Part shown: in pieces, positions 23,040-34,221 of the stretch
How positions within the stretch are numbered: position 1 is the stretch's first letter
How the letters are laid out: each line of letters begins with the position of its first letter
From: Gongronella butleri
Lineage: Eukaryota > Mucoromycota > Mucoromycetes > Mucorales > Cunninghamellaceae
Direction: 5' to 3'
Length of the DNA: 64,000 bases
NCBI GenBank assembly: GCA_025201375.1
Contig: JAIWZP010000042.1
Span: 1-64,000, forward strand
The notes under the pieces: generated by a model
The model's database searches: none
What the model was told of the DNA's origin: nothing
Seen by the model: the letters and a program-made list of their open reading frames with translations, nothing else
Translations under genes and position numbers: made by a program

Positions 23040-24295
23040 CTAATAAATGCCAGGGATGAGGCAGGCCTTGGTCTTTTGGGCAGGTGTCAGGTTGAATTGC
23101 TGGAAATACCACTTTTGTGTCTGTCGCGCACGCACGCCGAGGTATGCGGCTGCCATCAGTTCATACACCAACACCACGCCATGCTGAGACAGCAGGGTCA
23201 TGGCCATGAACGAAATAATCTCTCCCAGCTGTGTTCATGGCCACACAAGCAAAAAATAAAACATAAAAAATAAAAAAACGAGCCCAACAGACACACATCT
23301 CACTTGTATATCTTGCTACTTTACGTAGTGAGGGCACCAAACGTAGCGAAATAGTCCACCTTGCGGAATCTGTATATCATAGTCATAAAGTGAATGAATT
23401 CGAGCGCTTTGCACTTTTTTTCAAAAATTCACGCTTTTTTGTTGTTGCCTTGCTTCTACCTTGTATGCCGTGTTGCCATTCTTGCGCAGACTTGCGAGGA
23501 TTTTATGGTGATAAAAGTTGATGCCTTCACCCAAGACAAAGAGCGCAGCTCCAAGGCACAATTGGCGCGAATTCACGAGACTGTAAGGCACGCGTGTCGC
23601 AAAATACCATTGCGTCATGGCAAAGCTGAGATAGCTGCTGGAAATAAATGCAGCATCCAACAGCACGCTCTGGCCAGAGTATCGATGCACAAAGAGCACC
23701 TCCTGCACATGAAAAAAATGAGATATGTTTTTTTTCGGCCATTTCCATGAGCACGTACATAGACGCGCTTTAAAAAGTGGATCACCGTGAACCCGGTAAG
23801 GAGGCGCACGTGGGGCAGGCCATGGCGGACGGAATGTGCCAGCAGCACACAGCTTCCAACCAAGCTTGGCGTGTAAATGAGAAGCATGCCCAGGAGGGAG
23901 GGGATCTTTTGCATAAAATCACGAAAAAAAGGTAATGAGACTTTGCACCACGACGCGTCTCGCGTGACCCAGAGATACCTTGGTGGAATCGTGCTTGAGG
24001 CCCGCAAACTTGGAATAGCCCATTCGTGTGTTGGGATTGATTTCGCGTGCGACCATGACGGCACCGCCAACGAGAGCGGCCGAGCACCAGGCAATGATGT
24101 CCAGCGTGAGGGGAGGGATGTACATGGGAATAAGGAACGGAAAGAGCGCCAAAGCAGTAAGATCAAACGAATGAAAATGTGGATCTGCATTGTCGCGCAC
24201 CCTCTTTGTGATCTTTTAAGCGCGTCGCTCTTTTGTTCGACGTAAAAGGAAAGTTCTTGTCACACCTGAATCAAGCTGATATTGCGAAATTGCAT
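23040..24295 (-). CDS. steroid 5-alpha-reductase-family membrane enzyme (6 exons)
   Basis: On the minus strand, exons are 24295-24266, 24212-23979, 23905-23759, 23702-23460, 23369-23325 and 23228-23040, giving 295 residues. All junctions are phase 0. It belongs to the 3-oxo-5-alpha-steroid 4-dehydrogenase (SRD5A/DET2-like) superfamily of ER enzymes that reduce an enone or enoyl double bond with NADPH. Marks are HFLKRVYEVLFVHRYSG (about 128-144) and the C-terminal signature YKIPQGGLFRYVWCPHYLGEI, which is assembled across the exon 4/5 and 5/6 introns. Five to six hydrophobic segments are present. Substrate is not predictable; sterol and lipid enones are both possible. The first intron (GTGTGA...TTAAAAG, 53 bp) is the weakest part of the model. 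Confidence 0.85.
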
Positions 24296-24860
24296 CGCGC
24301 AGTGCTCGTCAAATCGATGTTTTTAAGAAAATCGCTTTTTGACGTGCATGGTCGTACATTTCACGCTTTGTGCACGCCTGATCCGGCTCTTATAGTAAGC
24401 ATATTGCCTTGAGCTCGTTTCTCTCCGGGCACTCCCTTTTTTTGGAGGACTGTGAGCTGTCCCGAATATAAGGAGTCCGCGAAACTGGCTTGTCGTGAGC
24501 TAATTGACCCGCAAATAGGTTAAATGGGCCATCTTTTAATGCTTTACAAAACAAAAAAAAAAAGCAAATTCAGCTGCAAGAGAACGTGGATGCGTTCGCT
24601 GGCAGTACACCATGAGCAATTGGAACCAAAAGGTTCGCATAGAAAGAGGGCCTGTGCGCGTTTTGTGTCTTCCAGGCACCAAGAAGCGGGGCTTGAAACG
24701 TATTTCAATTGAGCAAAAAGGGCCCGCCGTTTCGTCTCGCCCTTTTCTTTGCTTCCTTTTTTTTATTTTCTCGCCCCCGTGTCCTTGCCACGCTCATCAC
24801 GGCGCTTTGCTCCCTGTTCCATTCCCTTTCGTTTACCCTACTCTTGCTCATTTGTCTTTT
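24296..24860. other. divergent upstream region of the SRD5A-like and TRS120 genes
   Basis: No gene is supported. A C/T-rich block at 24730-24860 precedes the TRS120 ATG. On the minus strand, GTTCGAC-TAAAAGG at 24235-24250 (inside the first SRD5A intron) resembles 893-906, possibly by chance. Confidence 0.35.
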
Positions 24861-26797
24861 ATGGACTTGGCCGACAACCTGACCTCATCTGCGCGCGTGC
24901 GTGTGCTGCTCGTGCCAGTGTCGCCCATCAAAAAGTCGACCTTTTGGAAACACGTCGAGCTTGTCAAGCAGTTTAGCGTCGTGCGTCTCGGTGATGTCAC
25001 GCCCGATCTGCAGAAAGGCGCCAGTGGTAAGGCAATCAGGGTGTGCACACAGGGTCATGCTTTGGCTAGACAATGCTCACACAATCGCTTTTTTTTTTAT
25101 GATTTCAGCCAAATTCAGCAGCCAGGTGTTCCAAGAAGGCCAAATGCACTTTCAATTCTTGACAAGCTATCGACGCGACCACGCGCATCTCGAGGACTTT
25201 CAGCCACACAGGCGCATCTTTGGTGTAAGCATAAAGAAGGCGGGAGGGAAAAAAAAAAAGCAAAAAAGGCGAGGGATTGACCCTTTTACTGCGCATTGCA
25301 GGTGATTGGCATCATGGATTGCCAGGAGTGGAAGGACAAAAACCTCAGCGACGGGTACAAACACTTTGTCAACACGCTCAGCAAGTATCCCACGGCCATT
25401 GCGACGCGTTGCTTTGCTTTTGACCCGACGGAAAATCAGCCCGACGACACAAAGGGGTTGATCATGATCCCAAACGTCGGCAACCTGTCCTTTTACATGA
25501 GCACCATGATCTGCGACTTTGCTAGTGAAATCCTCAGCCAATTCGACAATATCGTAAGAAAGGATTGAAAATGATGGGAAAATGCGCGTCAATTCATTGG
25601 ATTTCCCCCCCTAGGCGGCCCGCATTGAGCAATTGCCATTGCTGGAATCGCCTGCGCAATACATGCACCACCACCATGTCGGCTATTTTGAGCAGGGCGG
25701 CAACAATGGCACACCGCCTCACCCATCGCACGCGATGATTTCGCCGCAGCCGTCGGCCAGCACGCCTCCGGGCTTCAAACGGCCACCCATGGGCTCACCA
25801 TCGCCGTCATCGTCGCCTTCACAGCAGCACCAGATGCAACAGCAGCACATGCATCACCAACAACACCGAATTTCGCAACCAGCGCCCATGCCATCGCAAT
25901 CGACTTCGACCTCTTTTTTGAAACGCGCGTCAACGATCACGAGCAACACCATGAGCTCACTCAGCACCAGCCCACCGGTCACAAAAACGTCGCCATTGCC
26001 GCCTATCCCATCGCCGTCGCTCTCACGGACCAACAGCGTGCCTGCCGAGGGCTCAAAGACGAAAAGACGCACACCAGGACGCATCAAAAAGCTGTTTGCC
26101 GATTTTTATCTTCTTGCCGGTCGCCTTCCAGACGCTGTCAATTGGTAAATATTATACAGTCCATGGGCGAGGGGCCTGTCCAAGCTGAATTAAGGCCATT
26201 TTTCTTATTTTTATTTTATTTTTTTTTAATATTGTCACAGTTATCAAGCGGCGATCGATATGACCAAGTCAACATCTGATTTTCTGTGGTTGGCCAGTGC
26301 CATGGAGGGCCTTGCATGTGCGAATTTGCTGCTCGAGTACCTGCAAGGGGACGTGGGGCACATTGTCTCGCGCAAGATGGAGAAAGAGGCCAGTGCCGAC
26401 GCGTCATCGGCGGCTGCAGCGCCCATGTCGCCGACCATGGAAGACATCTCGTTAAAGCCAGCGCCATCGACGTTCACGGAGCTGCTTGACCAGTACACGG
26501 CCTTGATCCACTACTATGGCAAAGTGCACACGACATCAGCCATGCCATTGCCCGGCCTGATCTATGCCGAGGCCTGTATCAAGCTGGCGCGTCTGCTGCT
26601 CACCACTTGGCTGCACAACGGATGGAACGACCACGTCCTGACCCTCGTTGTCCAGGGAAAGCTCGCCGAGGATGAAAAGGACATTGCTTCGCTCAAACCC
26701 GCCGCCAATTACCCAATGCCACGCTTTGAAATCGCAGAATGGGTCATGCGCATCTGGTCCGTTCCATTGAATACGCTCCCGCTCTTGGATCAGGTAC

Positions 26798-26829
<32 letters not shown>

Positions 26830-27404
26830 TCAAAAAGGGGTAAAAAATGGCCCTAACAGGGGAGCCTTTAGATCAATTTGACCACGCAAATGAGCACGGT
26901 GCTATCGACGATTGGCTATCAGCGCAAGGCGGCGTGGTGCATGCATGAGAGCATCCACTGCATGTTGCCTCTGCTCATCCAAAGCCGTGCGACGCTCTCC
27001 AACGCAAAGGATGCGGCCAATGCCGGCAACAAGCAAAGCGGCCATGGTATTTTGCAAGTTTTGAAACGCATTTGTGATGTTTATGGCATCGGTGGTAAGA
27101 TCCGACTCGCCTCCCCTTTTTTTTTTTAACTTTTTCTCGCTCTATGGCGCTCTCACACACCCTTTGTGTTTGCCAAACAAATATCCCACTGATACCTTTT
27201 TTTTGTTTGGCCTTTTGTTTAGAGAAACACGTCCAAGATGGCGGCGCATTGGATGCAATGGATGCACAAGCACGTGGTCAGGATCATGCGTCCGCGACGG
27301 CAAGCCAAAGCAGCCTCCAAGAGATGGAGCAGCAACGAATGGGCTGGGCTCTGTTGCAAATTGATGTGTTACGCCAATGCATTGCCATTTCCGAGGCACT
27401 TCCA

Positions 27405-27459
<55 letters not shown>

Positions 27460-30400
27460 CAATCATGGCTTGTGCGCAAAAAAAAAAAAAAAAAAAAGGT
27501 GGCTCACCGCCTCCCCCCCCCCATTTTTTAAGACTATGGCTCGATGCTATATTACACGACGGTGTTGCTGAAGAATCTGTACCAATATATTCCAAAGGAC
27601 GAGCAGATCCGTCTAGCGTCGTCGATACAGCGCATTGTTGCCATGGGCAAGCGCTCGGGCCACGTCGAGAGCAATGTCAACTATTGGGGCGTCAATATCG
27701 TCTCGCACATTGAGGCCGTCCAGGCCATTGCGCGCAAGGCCGTCTATGAATTGCCAATGCTTGATCCCGCCTCCGTGACCGCACGCGCTAATGGCGACCC
27801 GTTTATCTACAATCCATTTGCCCAAAAGAAAGCCAAGGTAAAAGGAAAAGACAAGAAAAGGGGAGAGTGAGAGAGAAAAACGCGTCGTTTGGCCAATAAA
27901 ACACACTCATCTTCGATTTTTCGTGCCCTAGGATCGCGTACTTCTCGTTAAAAACGAATTGTGCGATTTTAAAGTGGTTCTGACCAATCCGTTCGGATTT
28001 GATCTGGAGCTCCAGCATATCACACTGAGGTAAAATTAAGAAAAAAATGCATGAATATGAAAAAAGCGCAAAATGGGGCCATGGACCGCTCATTTCTCGC
28101 TTCTTCTTTTTATTCCTAGCACGTCGGGCATCCCATTCGCACCTGCGGCTACGTCAGCGACGATTCCGGCTCATGGGACTGTGTCTTTGCGTCTGACGGG
28201 CACGCCACAAGAAAGCGGGCAATTGACGATCCGGGGCTGCGTAATCCGCATTGTCGGTTTTGCCGAACAAGAATTCATTTTTGACTGCAGTCGGCAAAAG
28301 CATGATTCCTCCGATATGCCACGCACCGGCGGAGGCGGAAAGCGTGCGCCACAACATGATGTCATCAAGCACAAGTACACCGGCCTCCAGGCCATTCAAC
28401 ACGCCAACAAAAAGCAAGGTACAGCTGCAAAAAAAGAAAAAAAAACAAATATGCACGCCAATGGCGCGAGACTGAAGTATTGCGCCCTTCTTTGCCTTCC
28501 ATTTAGTGTCTGGGGACGACGATCTCGCCAAACGTGTAGGATTTTACGATGTGCAAGTCATTGATGACCAGCCACTGCTCAAAATGACGTCGACATCATT
28601 GCTCCACGGCGCCGTCATGCTCTACGAAGGCGAAATGTAAGTGATCCCCCTTAGAAAATGAGTTCTCTCCTAGCCAATGTCGTCATTGATACCTTTTTTT
28701 TTTTTGTTATTAGGACGCAGATCAAGATGGCGGTGGAAAATATTGGCAACATTCTCGTTGATTTTGTCACGTTATCATTCACGGATTCGACGAGCAGCGA
28801 GCCGATCAACCCCGAATTGCCCATGGAGCAACAATACGAAATGGAGCTGATGCGCAAGGGCACGCCCGTCTTTTCGTGGGAAGGCACCGACCAAGTCGGC
28901 GTTGCGTCTGTCGGCAAAAAGGTCATGCTACCACCTGGCGAGAAAATGGACATCATTGTGCATGTCTATGGCAAACGTGGCTGGTAAAAAAAAAAATCGG
29001 CTCCATGGCGCCAAAAACAAGGCAAGAACGATTGACACACGAGAACACGTTTTTTTTTTTTTTTTGCTTGAATTGCAGCTCCGGCGGCACGATCCAGATC
29101 GATTATGGCTATTTGGACCGGCAAAGTGACAAACCTGCGCAGAGTCTCTACACGCGTCAGCTGTACTTGCCCGTGCTGGTGACCGTCTATCAGAACCTCG
29201 AGCCATTGAACTGGGAAATTTTATATTTGCGACCACATGGTCGCGCATCCGCTGCATTGCACAAGGATGCGGCTTTAACAGCCATTGACACGCCCCCACC
29301 CTCTCAACAGCAGCAAAAAGACCTCGCAACGACGCGCAGCGAGGACAGTGACCTCGTGCACCTGACACAGACTCTTCTTGGGCTGGGGTCCGACAAGCAG
29401 GATTATTGTCTTGTCACGCTCGACATCCGCAATACATGGACTCTCGCCTTTGATGTCTCGTTCAAGGTCGACGACCCGGATACCAACGAGTGCAAGACCA
29501 TGACATTGTCCATCCAGCCCGGCTGGACAAAGCGGTAAGGACACAAACGAGAGAAAAAAAAAAAAAGAAAAACCAGCTCATTTTTTTTTCAAAAAGCGTG
29601 ATGCTGCCAGTCAAGCGGATGTTCCTGTCGCAAGAAATGTGCCAGCAGCCGATCCCGTCGCTCGAGCCCAACAAACAATTTGTTGTGTCGCAATCGATGG
29701 GTCATCCTGAGCAAGAACGCTCGCGTTTGCAGATGTTTTGGTACCGCGAGACGCTGCTGGAGCGGCTACACGCGCAATGGTCGTGCCCAAGCACCGGTCG
29801 CCATGGCCTGCTGCACCTGCGTCCATCACTGCGACTGTCCACCGCGCAATTGGCCATCCTCAAAAAAGAGGACATCGCATTCATTGTCGCCATGCAAGGC
29901 GAAAACGTCACATCAAAGACCCATCGCCACTTCCAATGCCCGAGCCAGACCTTTGTGTCCATGCAAGTGACCATTCAGAACAGACAAGGTAAAAAAAAAA
30001 AAAAAAAAAAATATCGAGACCGTGTGGAAAAAAAAAGAGGAACAATGCATGACCCGCGGCGCGTGCGATTGGGCGCGCACGCATTCGTTGCCAACACCTT
30101 TTTTTTTTTTTTTTTTTGCTTTTCGGTGTCATAGGCCGCCCTGTCAAAATGATTTTGCGCGTGCAACCTGTGCAAAGCTACAACAATGGCGCCAAAGAAT
30201 ACGACTTGTCAAGCAAGCTGCTGATGCAAGGCCTAAACCAGATCACGCTGCCAGAGATCCCTGCCGACGGCAAGGTCACACACGTTTTGCCATTGTGCTT
30301 CCTGTCAAGGGGCAGATATGAATTCCTCTATCATGTGGAAGATGTCCATACGCGGGAGACGTACTATGATCACGATTGGGCAATGGTCGACTGCCATTGA
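24861..30400 (+). CDS. TRS120: TRAPPII complex subunit Trs120/TRAPPC9 (15 exons)
   Basis: Exons are 24861-25026, 25109-25224, 25302-25553, 25615-26144, 26241-26793, 26872-27094, 27223-27405, 27533-27837, 27932-28029, 28120-28418, 28507-28636, 28714-28983, 29079-29534, 29597-29988 and 30135-30400. The 1412-residue product closes in phase throughout. Trs120 is a core subunit of TRAPPII, the exchange factor for Ypt31/32 at the late Golgi. The N-terminus (ARVRVLLVPVSPIKKSTFW, LGDVTPD, FQEGQMHFQFLTS, GVIGIMDCQEW) is characteristic of the family. The middle is alpha-helical (TPR-like) and the C-terminal half is beta-rich. Residues about 190-330 are a Pro/Ser/Gln/His-rich insertion. Two introns begin with long A runs directly after the GT donor, including a 49-base run at 27408-27456. 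Length is slightly above yeast Trs120. Confidence 0.92.
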
Positions 30401-31025
30401 TGAGCCACTTTTTTTTTCCCTCCCACACCCTTACTCCTCCCCCCCCATGTTGCTGTCACGCCCAATTCCTCCAAATTATTATTTTACCTTTACGCGTATG
30501 ATAGAAATAAAGAATGTCGCCCCCGTTGCCCCCTTTGAGATTGTTTTATTCCTTTTTTTCTTTCATCATTCCATTACGTCAATCTTAAATCTCGGTGTCG
30601 GAGCAATTGGCGTGCCGTGGCATGGCCAAAGAGGGCGGACAATGCAAGATGGGCGTGGGGAACGTTAAATGCAAGACCACAACGCTCTCTTGGGTACGAT
30701 CGCCTTATTTTTAAGGTTTGCATGGTGTGAAAATGTGTGACCTCATTGATTGTGGGACAGTGGAATGGCAGTGGGAAAACAGAAAAGATAATACAAACAA
30801 GGGCGCGCACGAATAGAGTGTGAAAAAGGTGGGAAGGTGATATGCCAGATTTGGAATTGGATGATGTGGTGCTCAAGGGGCAACTGATTGGTAATTGAAC
30901 ACCCCCTCTTAATCTTGTGCCATACAAATAGAGCGCAAAAAAAAAATCGCGGTCTGATGCAATTTGCTCTTTTTCTTTTCTCTTTTTCTCTTTTTTTTTC
31001 TTTTTTAAAAAATTCCAATAAAAAG
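30401..31025. other. TRS120 3' region and leader of the small zinc-finger gene
   Basis: AATAAAG at 30506-30512 is a candidate polyadenylation signal for TRS120. A C/T-rich leader runs from about 30960 to the ATG at 31026. Minus-strand open frames here are not supported by motifs. Confidence 0.4.
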
Positions 31026-31376
31026 ATGCCTTTCCGTTGCAAATGTGGCCGTACTTTTGAAAAGCCTGACTCGTTCTCTTCTCACACAAGCAGCTGTGCG
31101 CCATTCCACCAGCGCCGCATGTCGCTGTCGACGTCGCCGCCCGCGACTCCCTCACCCTTGGATTTGGGCCGCCGCTTCTCACTGCGTCAAACCAGTGCCA
31201 CCGACGCATCAGGCATGGCATCCTTGCCATCGAGCCCCGTCTTGGAGGTCCATCAGCAGGCGTCATCACCTACAATGGACTATTATCCTGCCTTCATGCC
31301 CACCGCATTGACACTGCAAAACGCATTTGAGGGCGTCCGACGTCGATCCATGTCCTATGGCTCCACTTTCAAATGA
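31026..31376 (+). CDS. small zinc-finger-like protein, 116 residues, single exon
   Basis: The ATG at 31026 follows a pyrimidine leader and an A-rich context. The N-terminus MPFRCKCGRTFEKPDSF is followed by SSHTSSC. This spaces Cys-x-Cys, His and Cys like a truncated C2H2/C2HC finger. The FEK-x-DSF-SH core resembles the second half of a classical finger (F...L..H). The remaining 90 residues are Ser/Thr/Pro-rich with RRRMS-type basic sites (RRMSLS, RRFSLR, RRSMSY) that look like kinase sites. No catalytic domain is seen. A regulatory role is inferred only from composition. Confidence 0.65.
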   Translation: MPFRCKCGRTFEKPDSFSSHTSSCAPFHQRRMSLSTSPPATPSPLDLGRRFSLRQTSATDASGMASLPSSPVLEVHQQASSPTMDYYPAFMPTALTLQNAFEGVRRRSMSYGSTFK

Positions 31377-32099
31377 AGCGGCTTTCTGGATTGTCGCGGC
31401 GCTCATTTTTAACCTCGATTCCCCCATTTTTTTTTTCCCTGTCCTTCCCCTCCCCACGCCCTGCCCATGTGTCTCGCACGTTTTTTTGATTCCCCTCTCT
31501 CCCCCCGCATCTCGTCGCTACGTCATTTGCTGCTACCATTGACGCGCACGCGTGGCCACGATACCATCTGCACTCTATCTAGTTCCATCTTGCTCTTTTT
31601 TTCTCCCCTTTTTTCCTCCCTTTGCCATTCGACTCATCAATGTACATACAAATAGTCAATTGACCCCTCCAAATACCATCATCCTCATCTTGCTGTGCCT
31701 CCATCCACCTTGTATCTGTCTCTATGCGCCTTGGTGCATCTTTATTTTCCGTTTTTTTTTTTTTTTTTTTTTTTTTTTTGACCGTTTTGCTCCCCCATCG
31801 ATCATTGACCCGCTGTAACGTGGATCAGATTTACCCAGCAGCGCGCCCTTTTTTTTTGTGGTCTGCTGTGCATCGACAATGCTCATTATTTTGTTTCAAA
31901 TCTTTTGGTTCTGACTGCTATCGCTTATGCAAGCTCATTCGTGTTGTAAACACTTGTCTTGTGAAGCCCGCAGGTCTCTGTCCCTCTCACTCTGTCGCAT
32001 TCTCGCCCATTGCATCGCTTATTCATTGTCCAACATCTCCTTGCTGCTTTCCCCTGCCTGCCCCCTTTTTTTGTACATGAACCATTGCCTTTCCCTCTT

Positions 32100-32140
<41 letters not shown>

Positions 32141-32657
32141 CTGTGCCCTTTTTTGAATATATCTTTTCCCCTTTTTTTTGCAACGAGGCTGACCGGCTTG
32201 GCCCTCCAAAGAAAAATTTCAAGCTTTGTTTCCCATGAAAATAGTTTATCATTAGTGCCCTTTTAAAAAAAAAAAAAGAAAATAGTGCAATAAAAAAAAG
32301 TCATTTGAAAAAAAAAAGCCAAGCATTGACAACATGGACAAGCAAGCATTAGGGTTGGCAAGGTGATACACGTTTATTGGTGTGCAAAAAAAAAAAAAAA
32401 AAAAAATGTTGAGAGGGACAAAAGGGTCGTGACAAGAGGGCAGCTGCGCCGGGCTCGATTTTTTTCAGAGTTTCGGGTGGATCCCCTTTTTTGTCGTGGC
32501 GGGTCACGCCTTTTTTATGCAACTTTTTGCTCAGAAAACCACATGAGGTCAACAAAAGAAGCCTCTCTTGCCATGCCTGATTAGGCGATGGCGTGGAAAA
32601 AAGAGAAAAAGAGAGAAAAAAAAACGTTCCCTACCCCTGTTCACTCTGCGTCGTTTA
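31377..32657. other. 1.3 kb pyrimidine-rich convergent intergenic region
   Basis: The plus strand is strongly C/T-rich over 31420-32200, with T runs, and includes the CT microsatellite. It lies between two convergent genes. The many open frames are products of low complexity. AATAAAAAAA-like words at 32280-32300 and an A run at 32386-32406 are near the 3' ends. Confidence 0.4.
32098..32138. repeat. CT microsatellite
   Basis: An almost uninterrupted CT dinucleotide run of about 40 bases sits inside the pyrimidine-rich intergenic region. Confidence 0.9.
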
Positions 32658-34166
32658 TTATTTTGGCACAAAATTCTGAACCACCGAGATGATGCCTGTG
32701 AACGAGAGAATAATGGCAGTGATGGTCACGAGGACAGAAAAGGCGTCGTGCGTGAGACTATTCGTAAAATCAGTCTTGAGGCGGAATGTCCAATGGAAAA
32801 ATTGGCGTGACAGGTGCGCGTACTGGGCGCCTGCGGTGCTGTGCACGTCGCCCCTGCACACGGGCAACAAGTGTTTGATCGTCGTGTAATGATCACAATC
32901 GATAATGCCAAGTCGAAAAGCCAATTTGACCGAGTCGGGGGTTGCAAGCAGCCCGCTGTAAATATGCAGGATATCGGTCAGCTGGTCGTGGACCAGGCAC
33001 CCGTCGCCATCCACCGTGCACAATTGCCGCGCCACGCGCATCTGCGAGTACGAAAACTTGCCAATGACCAAATCATAGCCCGACACGCCAAAAGTGATCT
33101 CGTCGCGGATGTCCAGCGTGAATTCCTTGTCCACCAGCTGCTTGAGCGACACGTGCCTCTTGGGGAACGTCAGATGCGCCTCGCGCGTGGATGTGGACGA
33201 CGACGATTGTGACGATGAAACCGACGAATTCGTGCCATTGTCATGCAAGCGTTCGCCAAAGACGTGTCGGATGAGCGCGTCCTTGATGGTTCCGTAAAAA
33301 GGCTGCTGCGGGATTGCCAATGGGTAATCAAAGAGATGTTGGGCAATCAGGCACGTCAGCGCGCTGCGTTGCAAGTCGCCCGTCATCCATTGCTGCATCG
33401 CCGACACGCACATGCCATTGTGTCCCGAGTCTCCACGCTGCAACGCACCCCTTGTGCGTGCAAACACGCGTCCAAGATCCATGTACGTGAAAAAGTCGCG
33501 ACAATGCCGTTGTGGCGACGAAAATCCAATCGCCTGTTCTGCCGCTTGCAGGGCGGCCATGCCATCGGCAACTGAGCCTTTCAACAGCGCCTCAATCGAT
33601 TGTTGCACGGCCACCGTCGCACCAGGCACCGTTGAAAACAGCACACTGTGCAGTGGCGTGTCCAAAAACCCGGATGCGCGGTAAAAAAGCAAAGGATCGT
33701 CCTCGGGATGGTACGCCGCGGTCACCGCCAAGCCCTTGATATATTGCGACACGCCAAAAATAATGGCCACCGATCGCGCACCGTGTGGCGTGCAAATCTC
33801 GGGGCTGCCGCTGCGCAATGGTTCATTTTCATTGTCTTTGTCGCCGATAGCAAGATTTCGAGCTTGTTTCTCATTTGAGCTAGGGTGACTATCAACCGAC
33901 GACGCATCGAATTGCTGCCGAGAAGGCACGTACGGCGACGACGCCATGCTGCCCCTGGCCACACGCACCACATCCTCCGTAATGGCCGAAAGCTCGACTT
34001 TGCCTAGCATTCGCTTGACCTCGCGCACCGAAGGACGGTTAAAATAGCGAATCGTGTCCCAATGCGGCAACAGCAACCGGAACCCGCGATGATCTTCGGC
34101 AGACAAAGCCGCAGGCTCAAACAGCGACGCACACGTACACTTACCAGACGATTCATCCCCAACCAT
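32658..34166 (-). CDS. 502-residue protein of unknown function with C-terminal membrane anchor, single exon
   Basis: A single uninterrupted frame runs from ATG 34166 to TAA 32658, unusual here because most neighbours of this size have introns. The N-terminus carries CTC and LFEPAAL segments. Residues about 75-130 are polar and low-complexity. Two ordered blocks follow (about 130-300 and 340-480), separated by a Ser/Thr linker. The end has FHWTFRLKTDFTNSLTHD and then one hydrophobic helix of about 20 residues (FSVLVTITAIILSFTG). The C-terminal plan, a soluble domain then LK-DF-N and a terminal TM, is reminiscent of plant DUF247 proteins, but this is only a visual impression. A TATAAAA box lies 49 bp upstream. 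Family unknown. Confidence 0.75.
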   Translation of the reverse strand: MVGDESSGKCTCASLFEPAALSAEDHRGFRLLLPHWDTIRYFNRPSVREVKRMLGKVELSAITEDVVRVARGSMASSPYVPSRQQFDASSVDSHPSSNEKQARNLAIGDKDNENEPLRSGSPEICTPHGARSVAIIFGVSQYIKGLAVTAAYHPEDDPLLFYRASGFLDTPLHSVLFSTVPGATVAVQQSIEALLKGSVADGMAALQAAEQAIGFSSPQRHCRDFFTYMDLGRVFARTRGALQRGDSGHNGMCVSAMQQWMTGDLQRSALTCLIAQHLFDYPLAIPQQPFYGTIKDALIRHVFGERLHDNGTNSSVSSSQSSSSTSTREAHLTFPKRHVSLKQLVDKEFTLDIRDEITFGVSGYDLVIGKFSYSQMRVARQLCTVDGDGCLVHDQLTDILHIYSGLLATPDSVKLAFRLGIIDCDHYTTIKHLLPVCRGDVHSTAGAQYAHLSRQFFHWTFRLKTDFTNSLTHDAFSVLVTITAIILSFTGIISVVQNFVPK

Positions 34167-34214
34167 TGTATTTTGTGCGACTTTTCACATTTTTTTTCAT
34201 CTTCTTTGCCCCGT

Positions 34215-34221
34215 TTTTATA
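34215..34221 (-). promoter_or_regulatory. TATA box of the 502-residue protein gene
   Basis: TATAAAA on the minus strand lies 49 bp upstream of the ATG at 34166, a good core-promoter distance. Position and sequence only. Confidence 0.5.

Noticed and set aside
24612..25280. 222-residue plus-strand frame over the TRS120 5' end
   Set aside because: It is in a different frame from the conserved TRAPPC9 N-terminus that begins at 24861 and passes through its introns.
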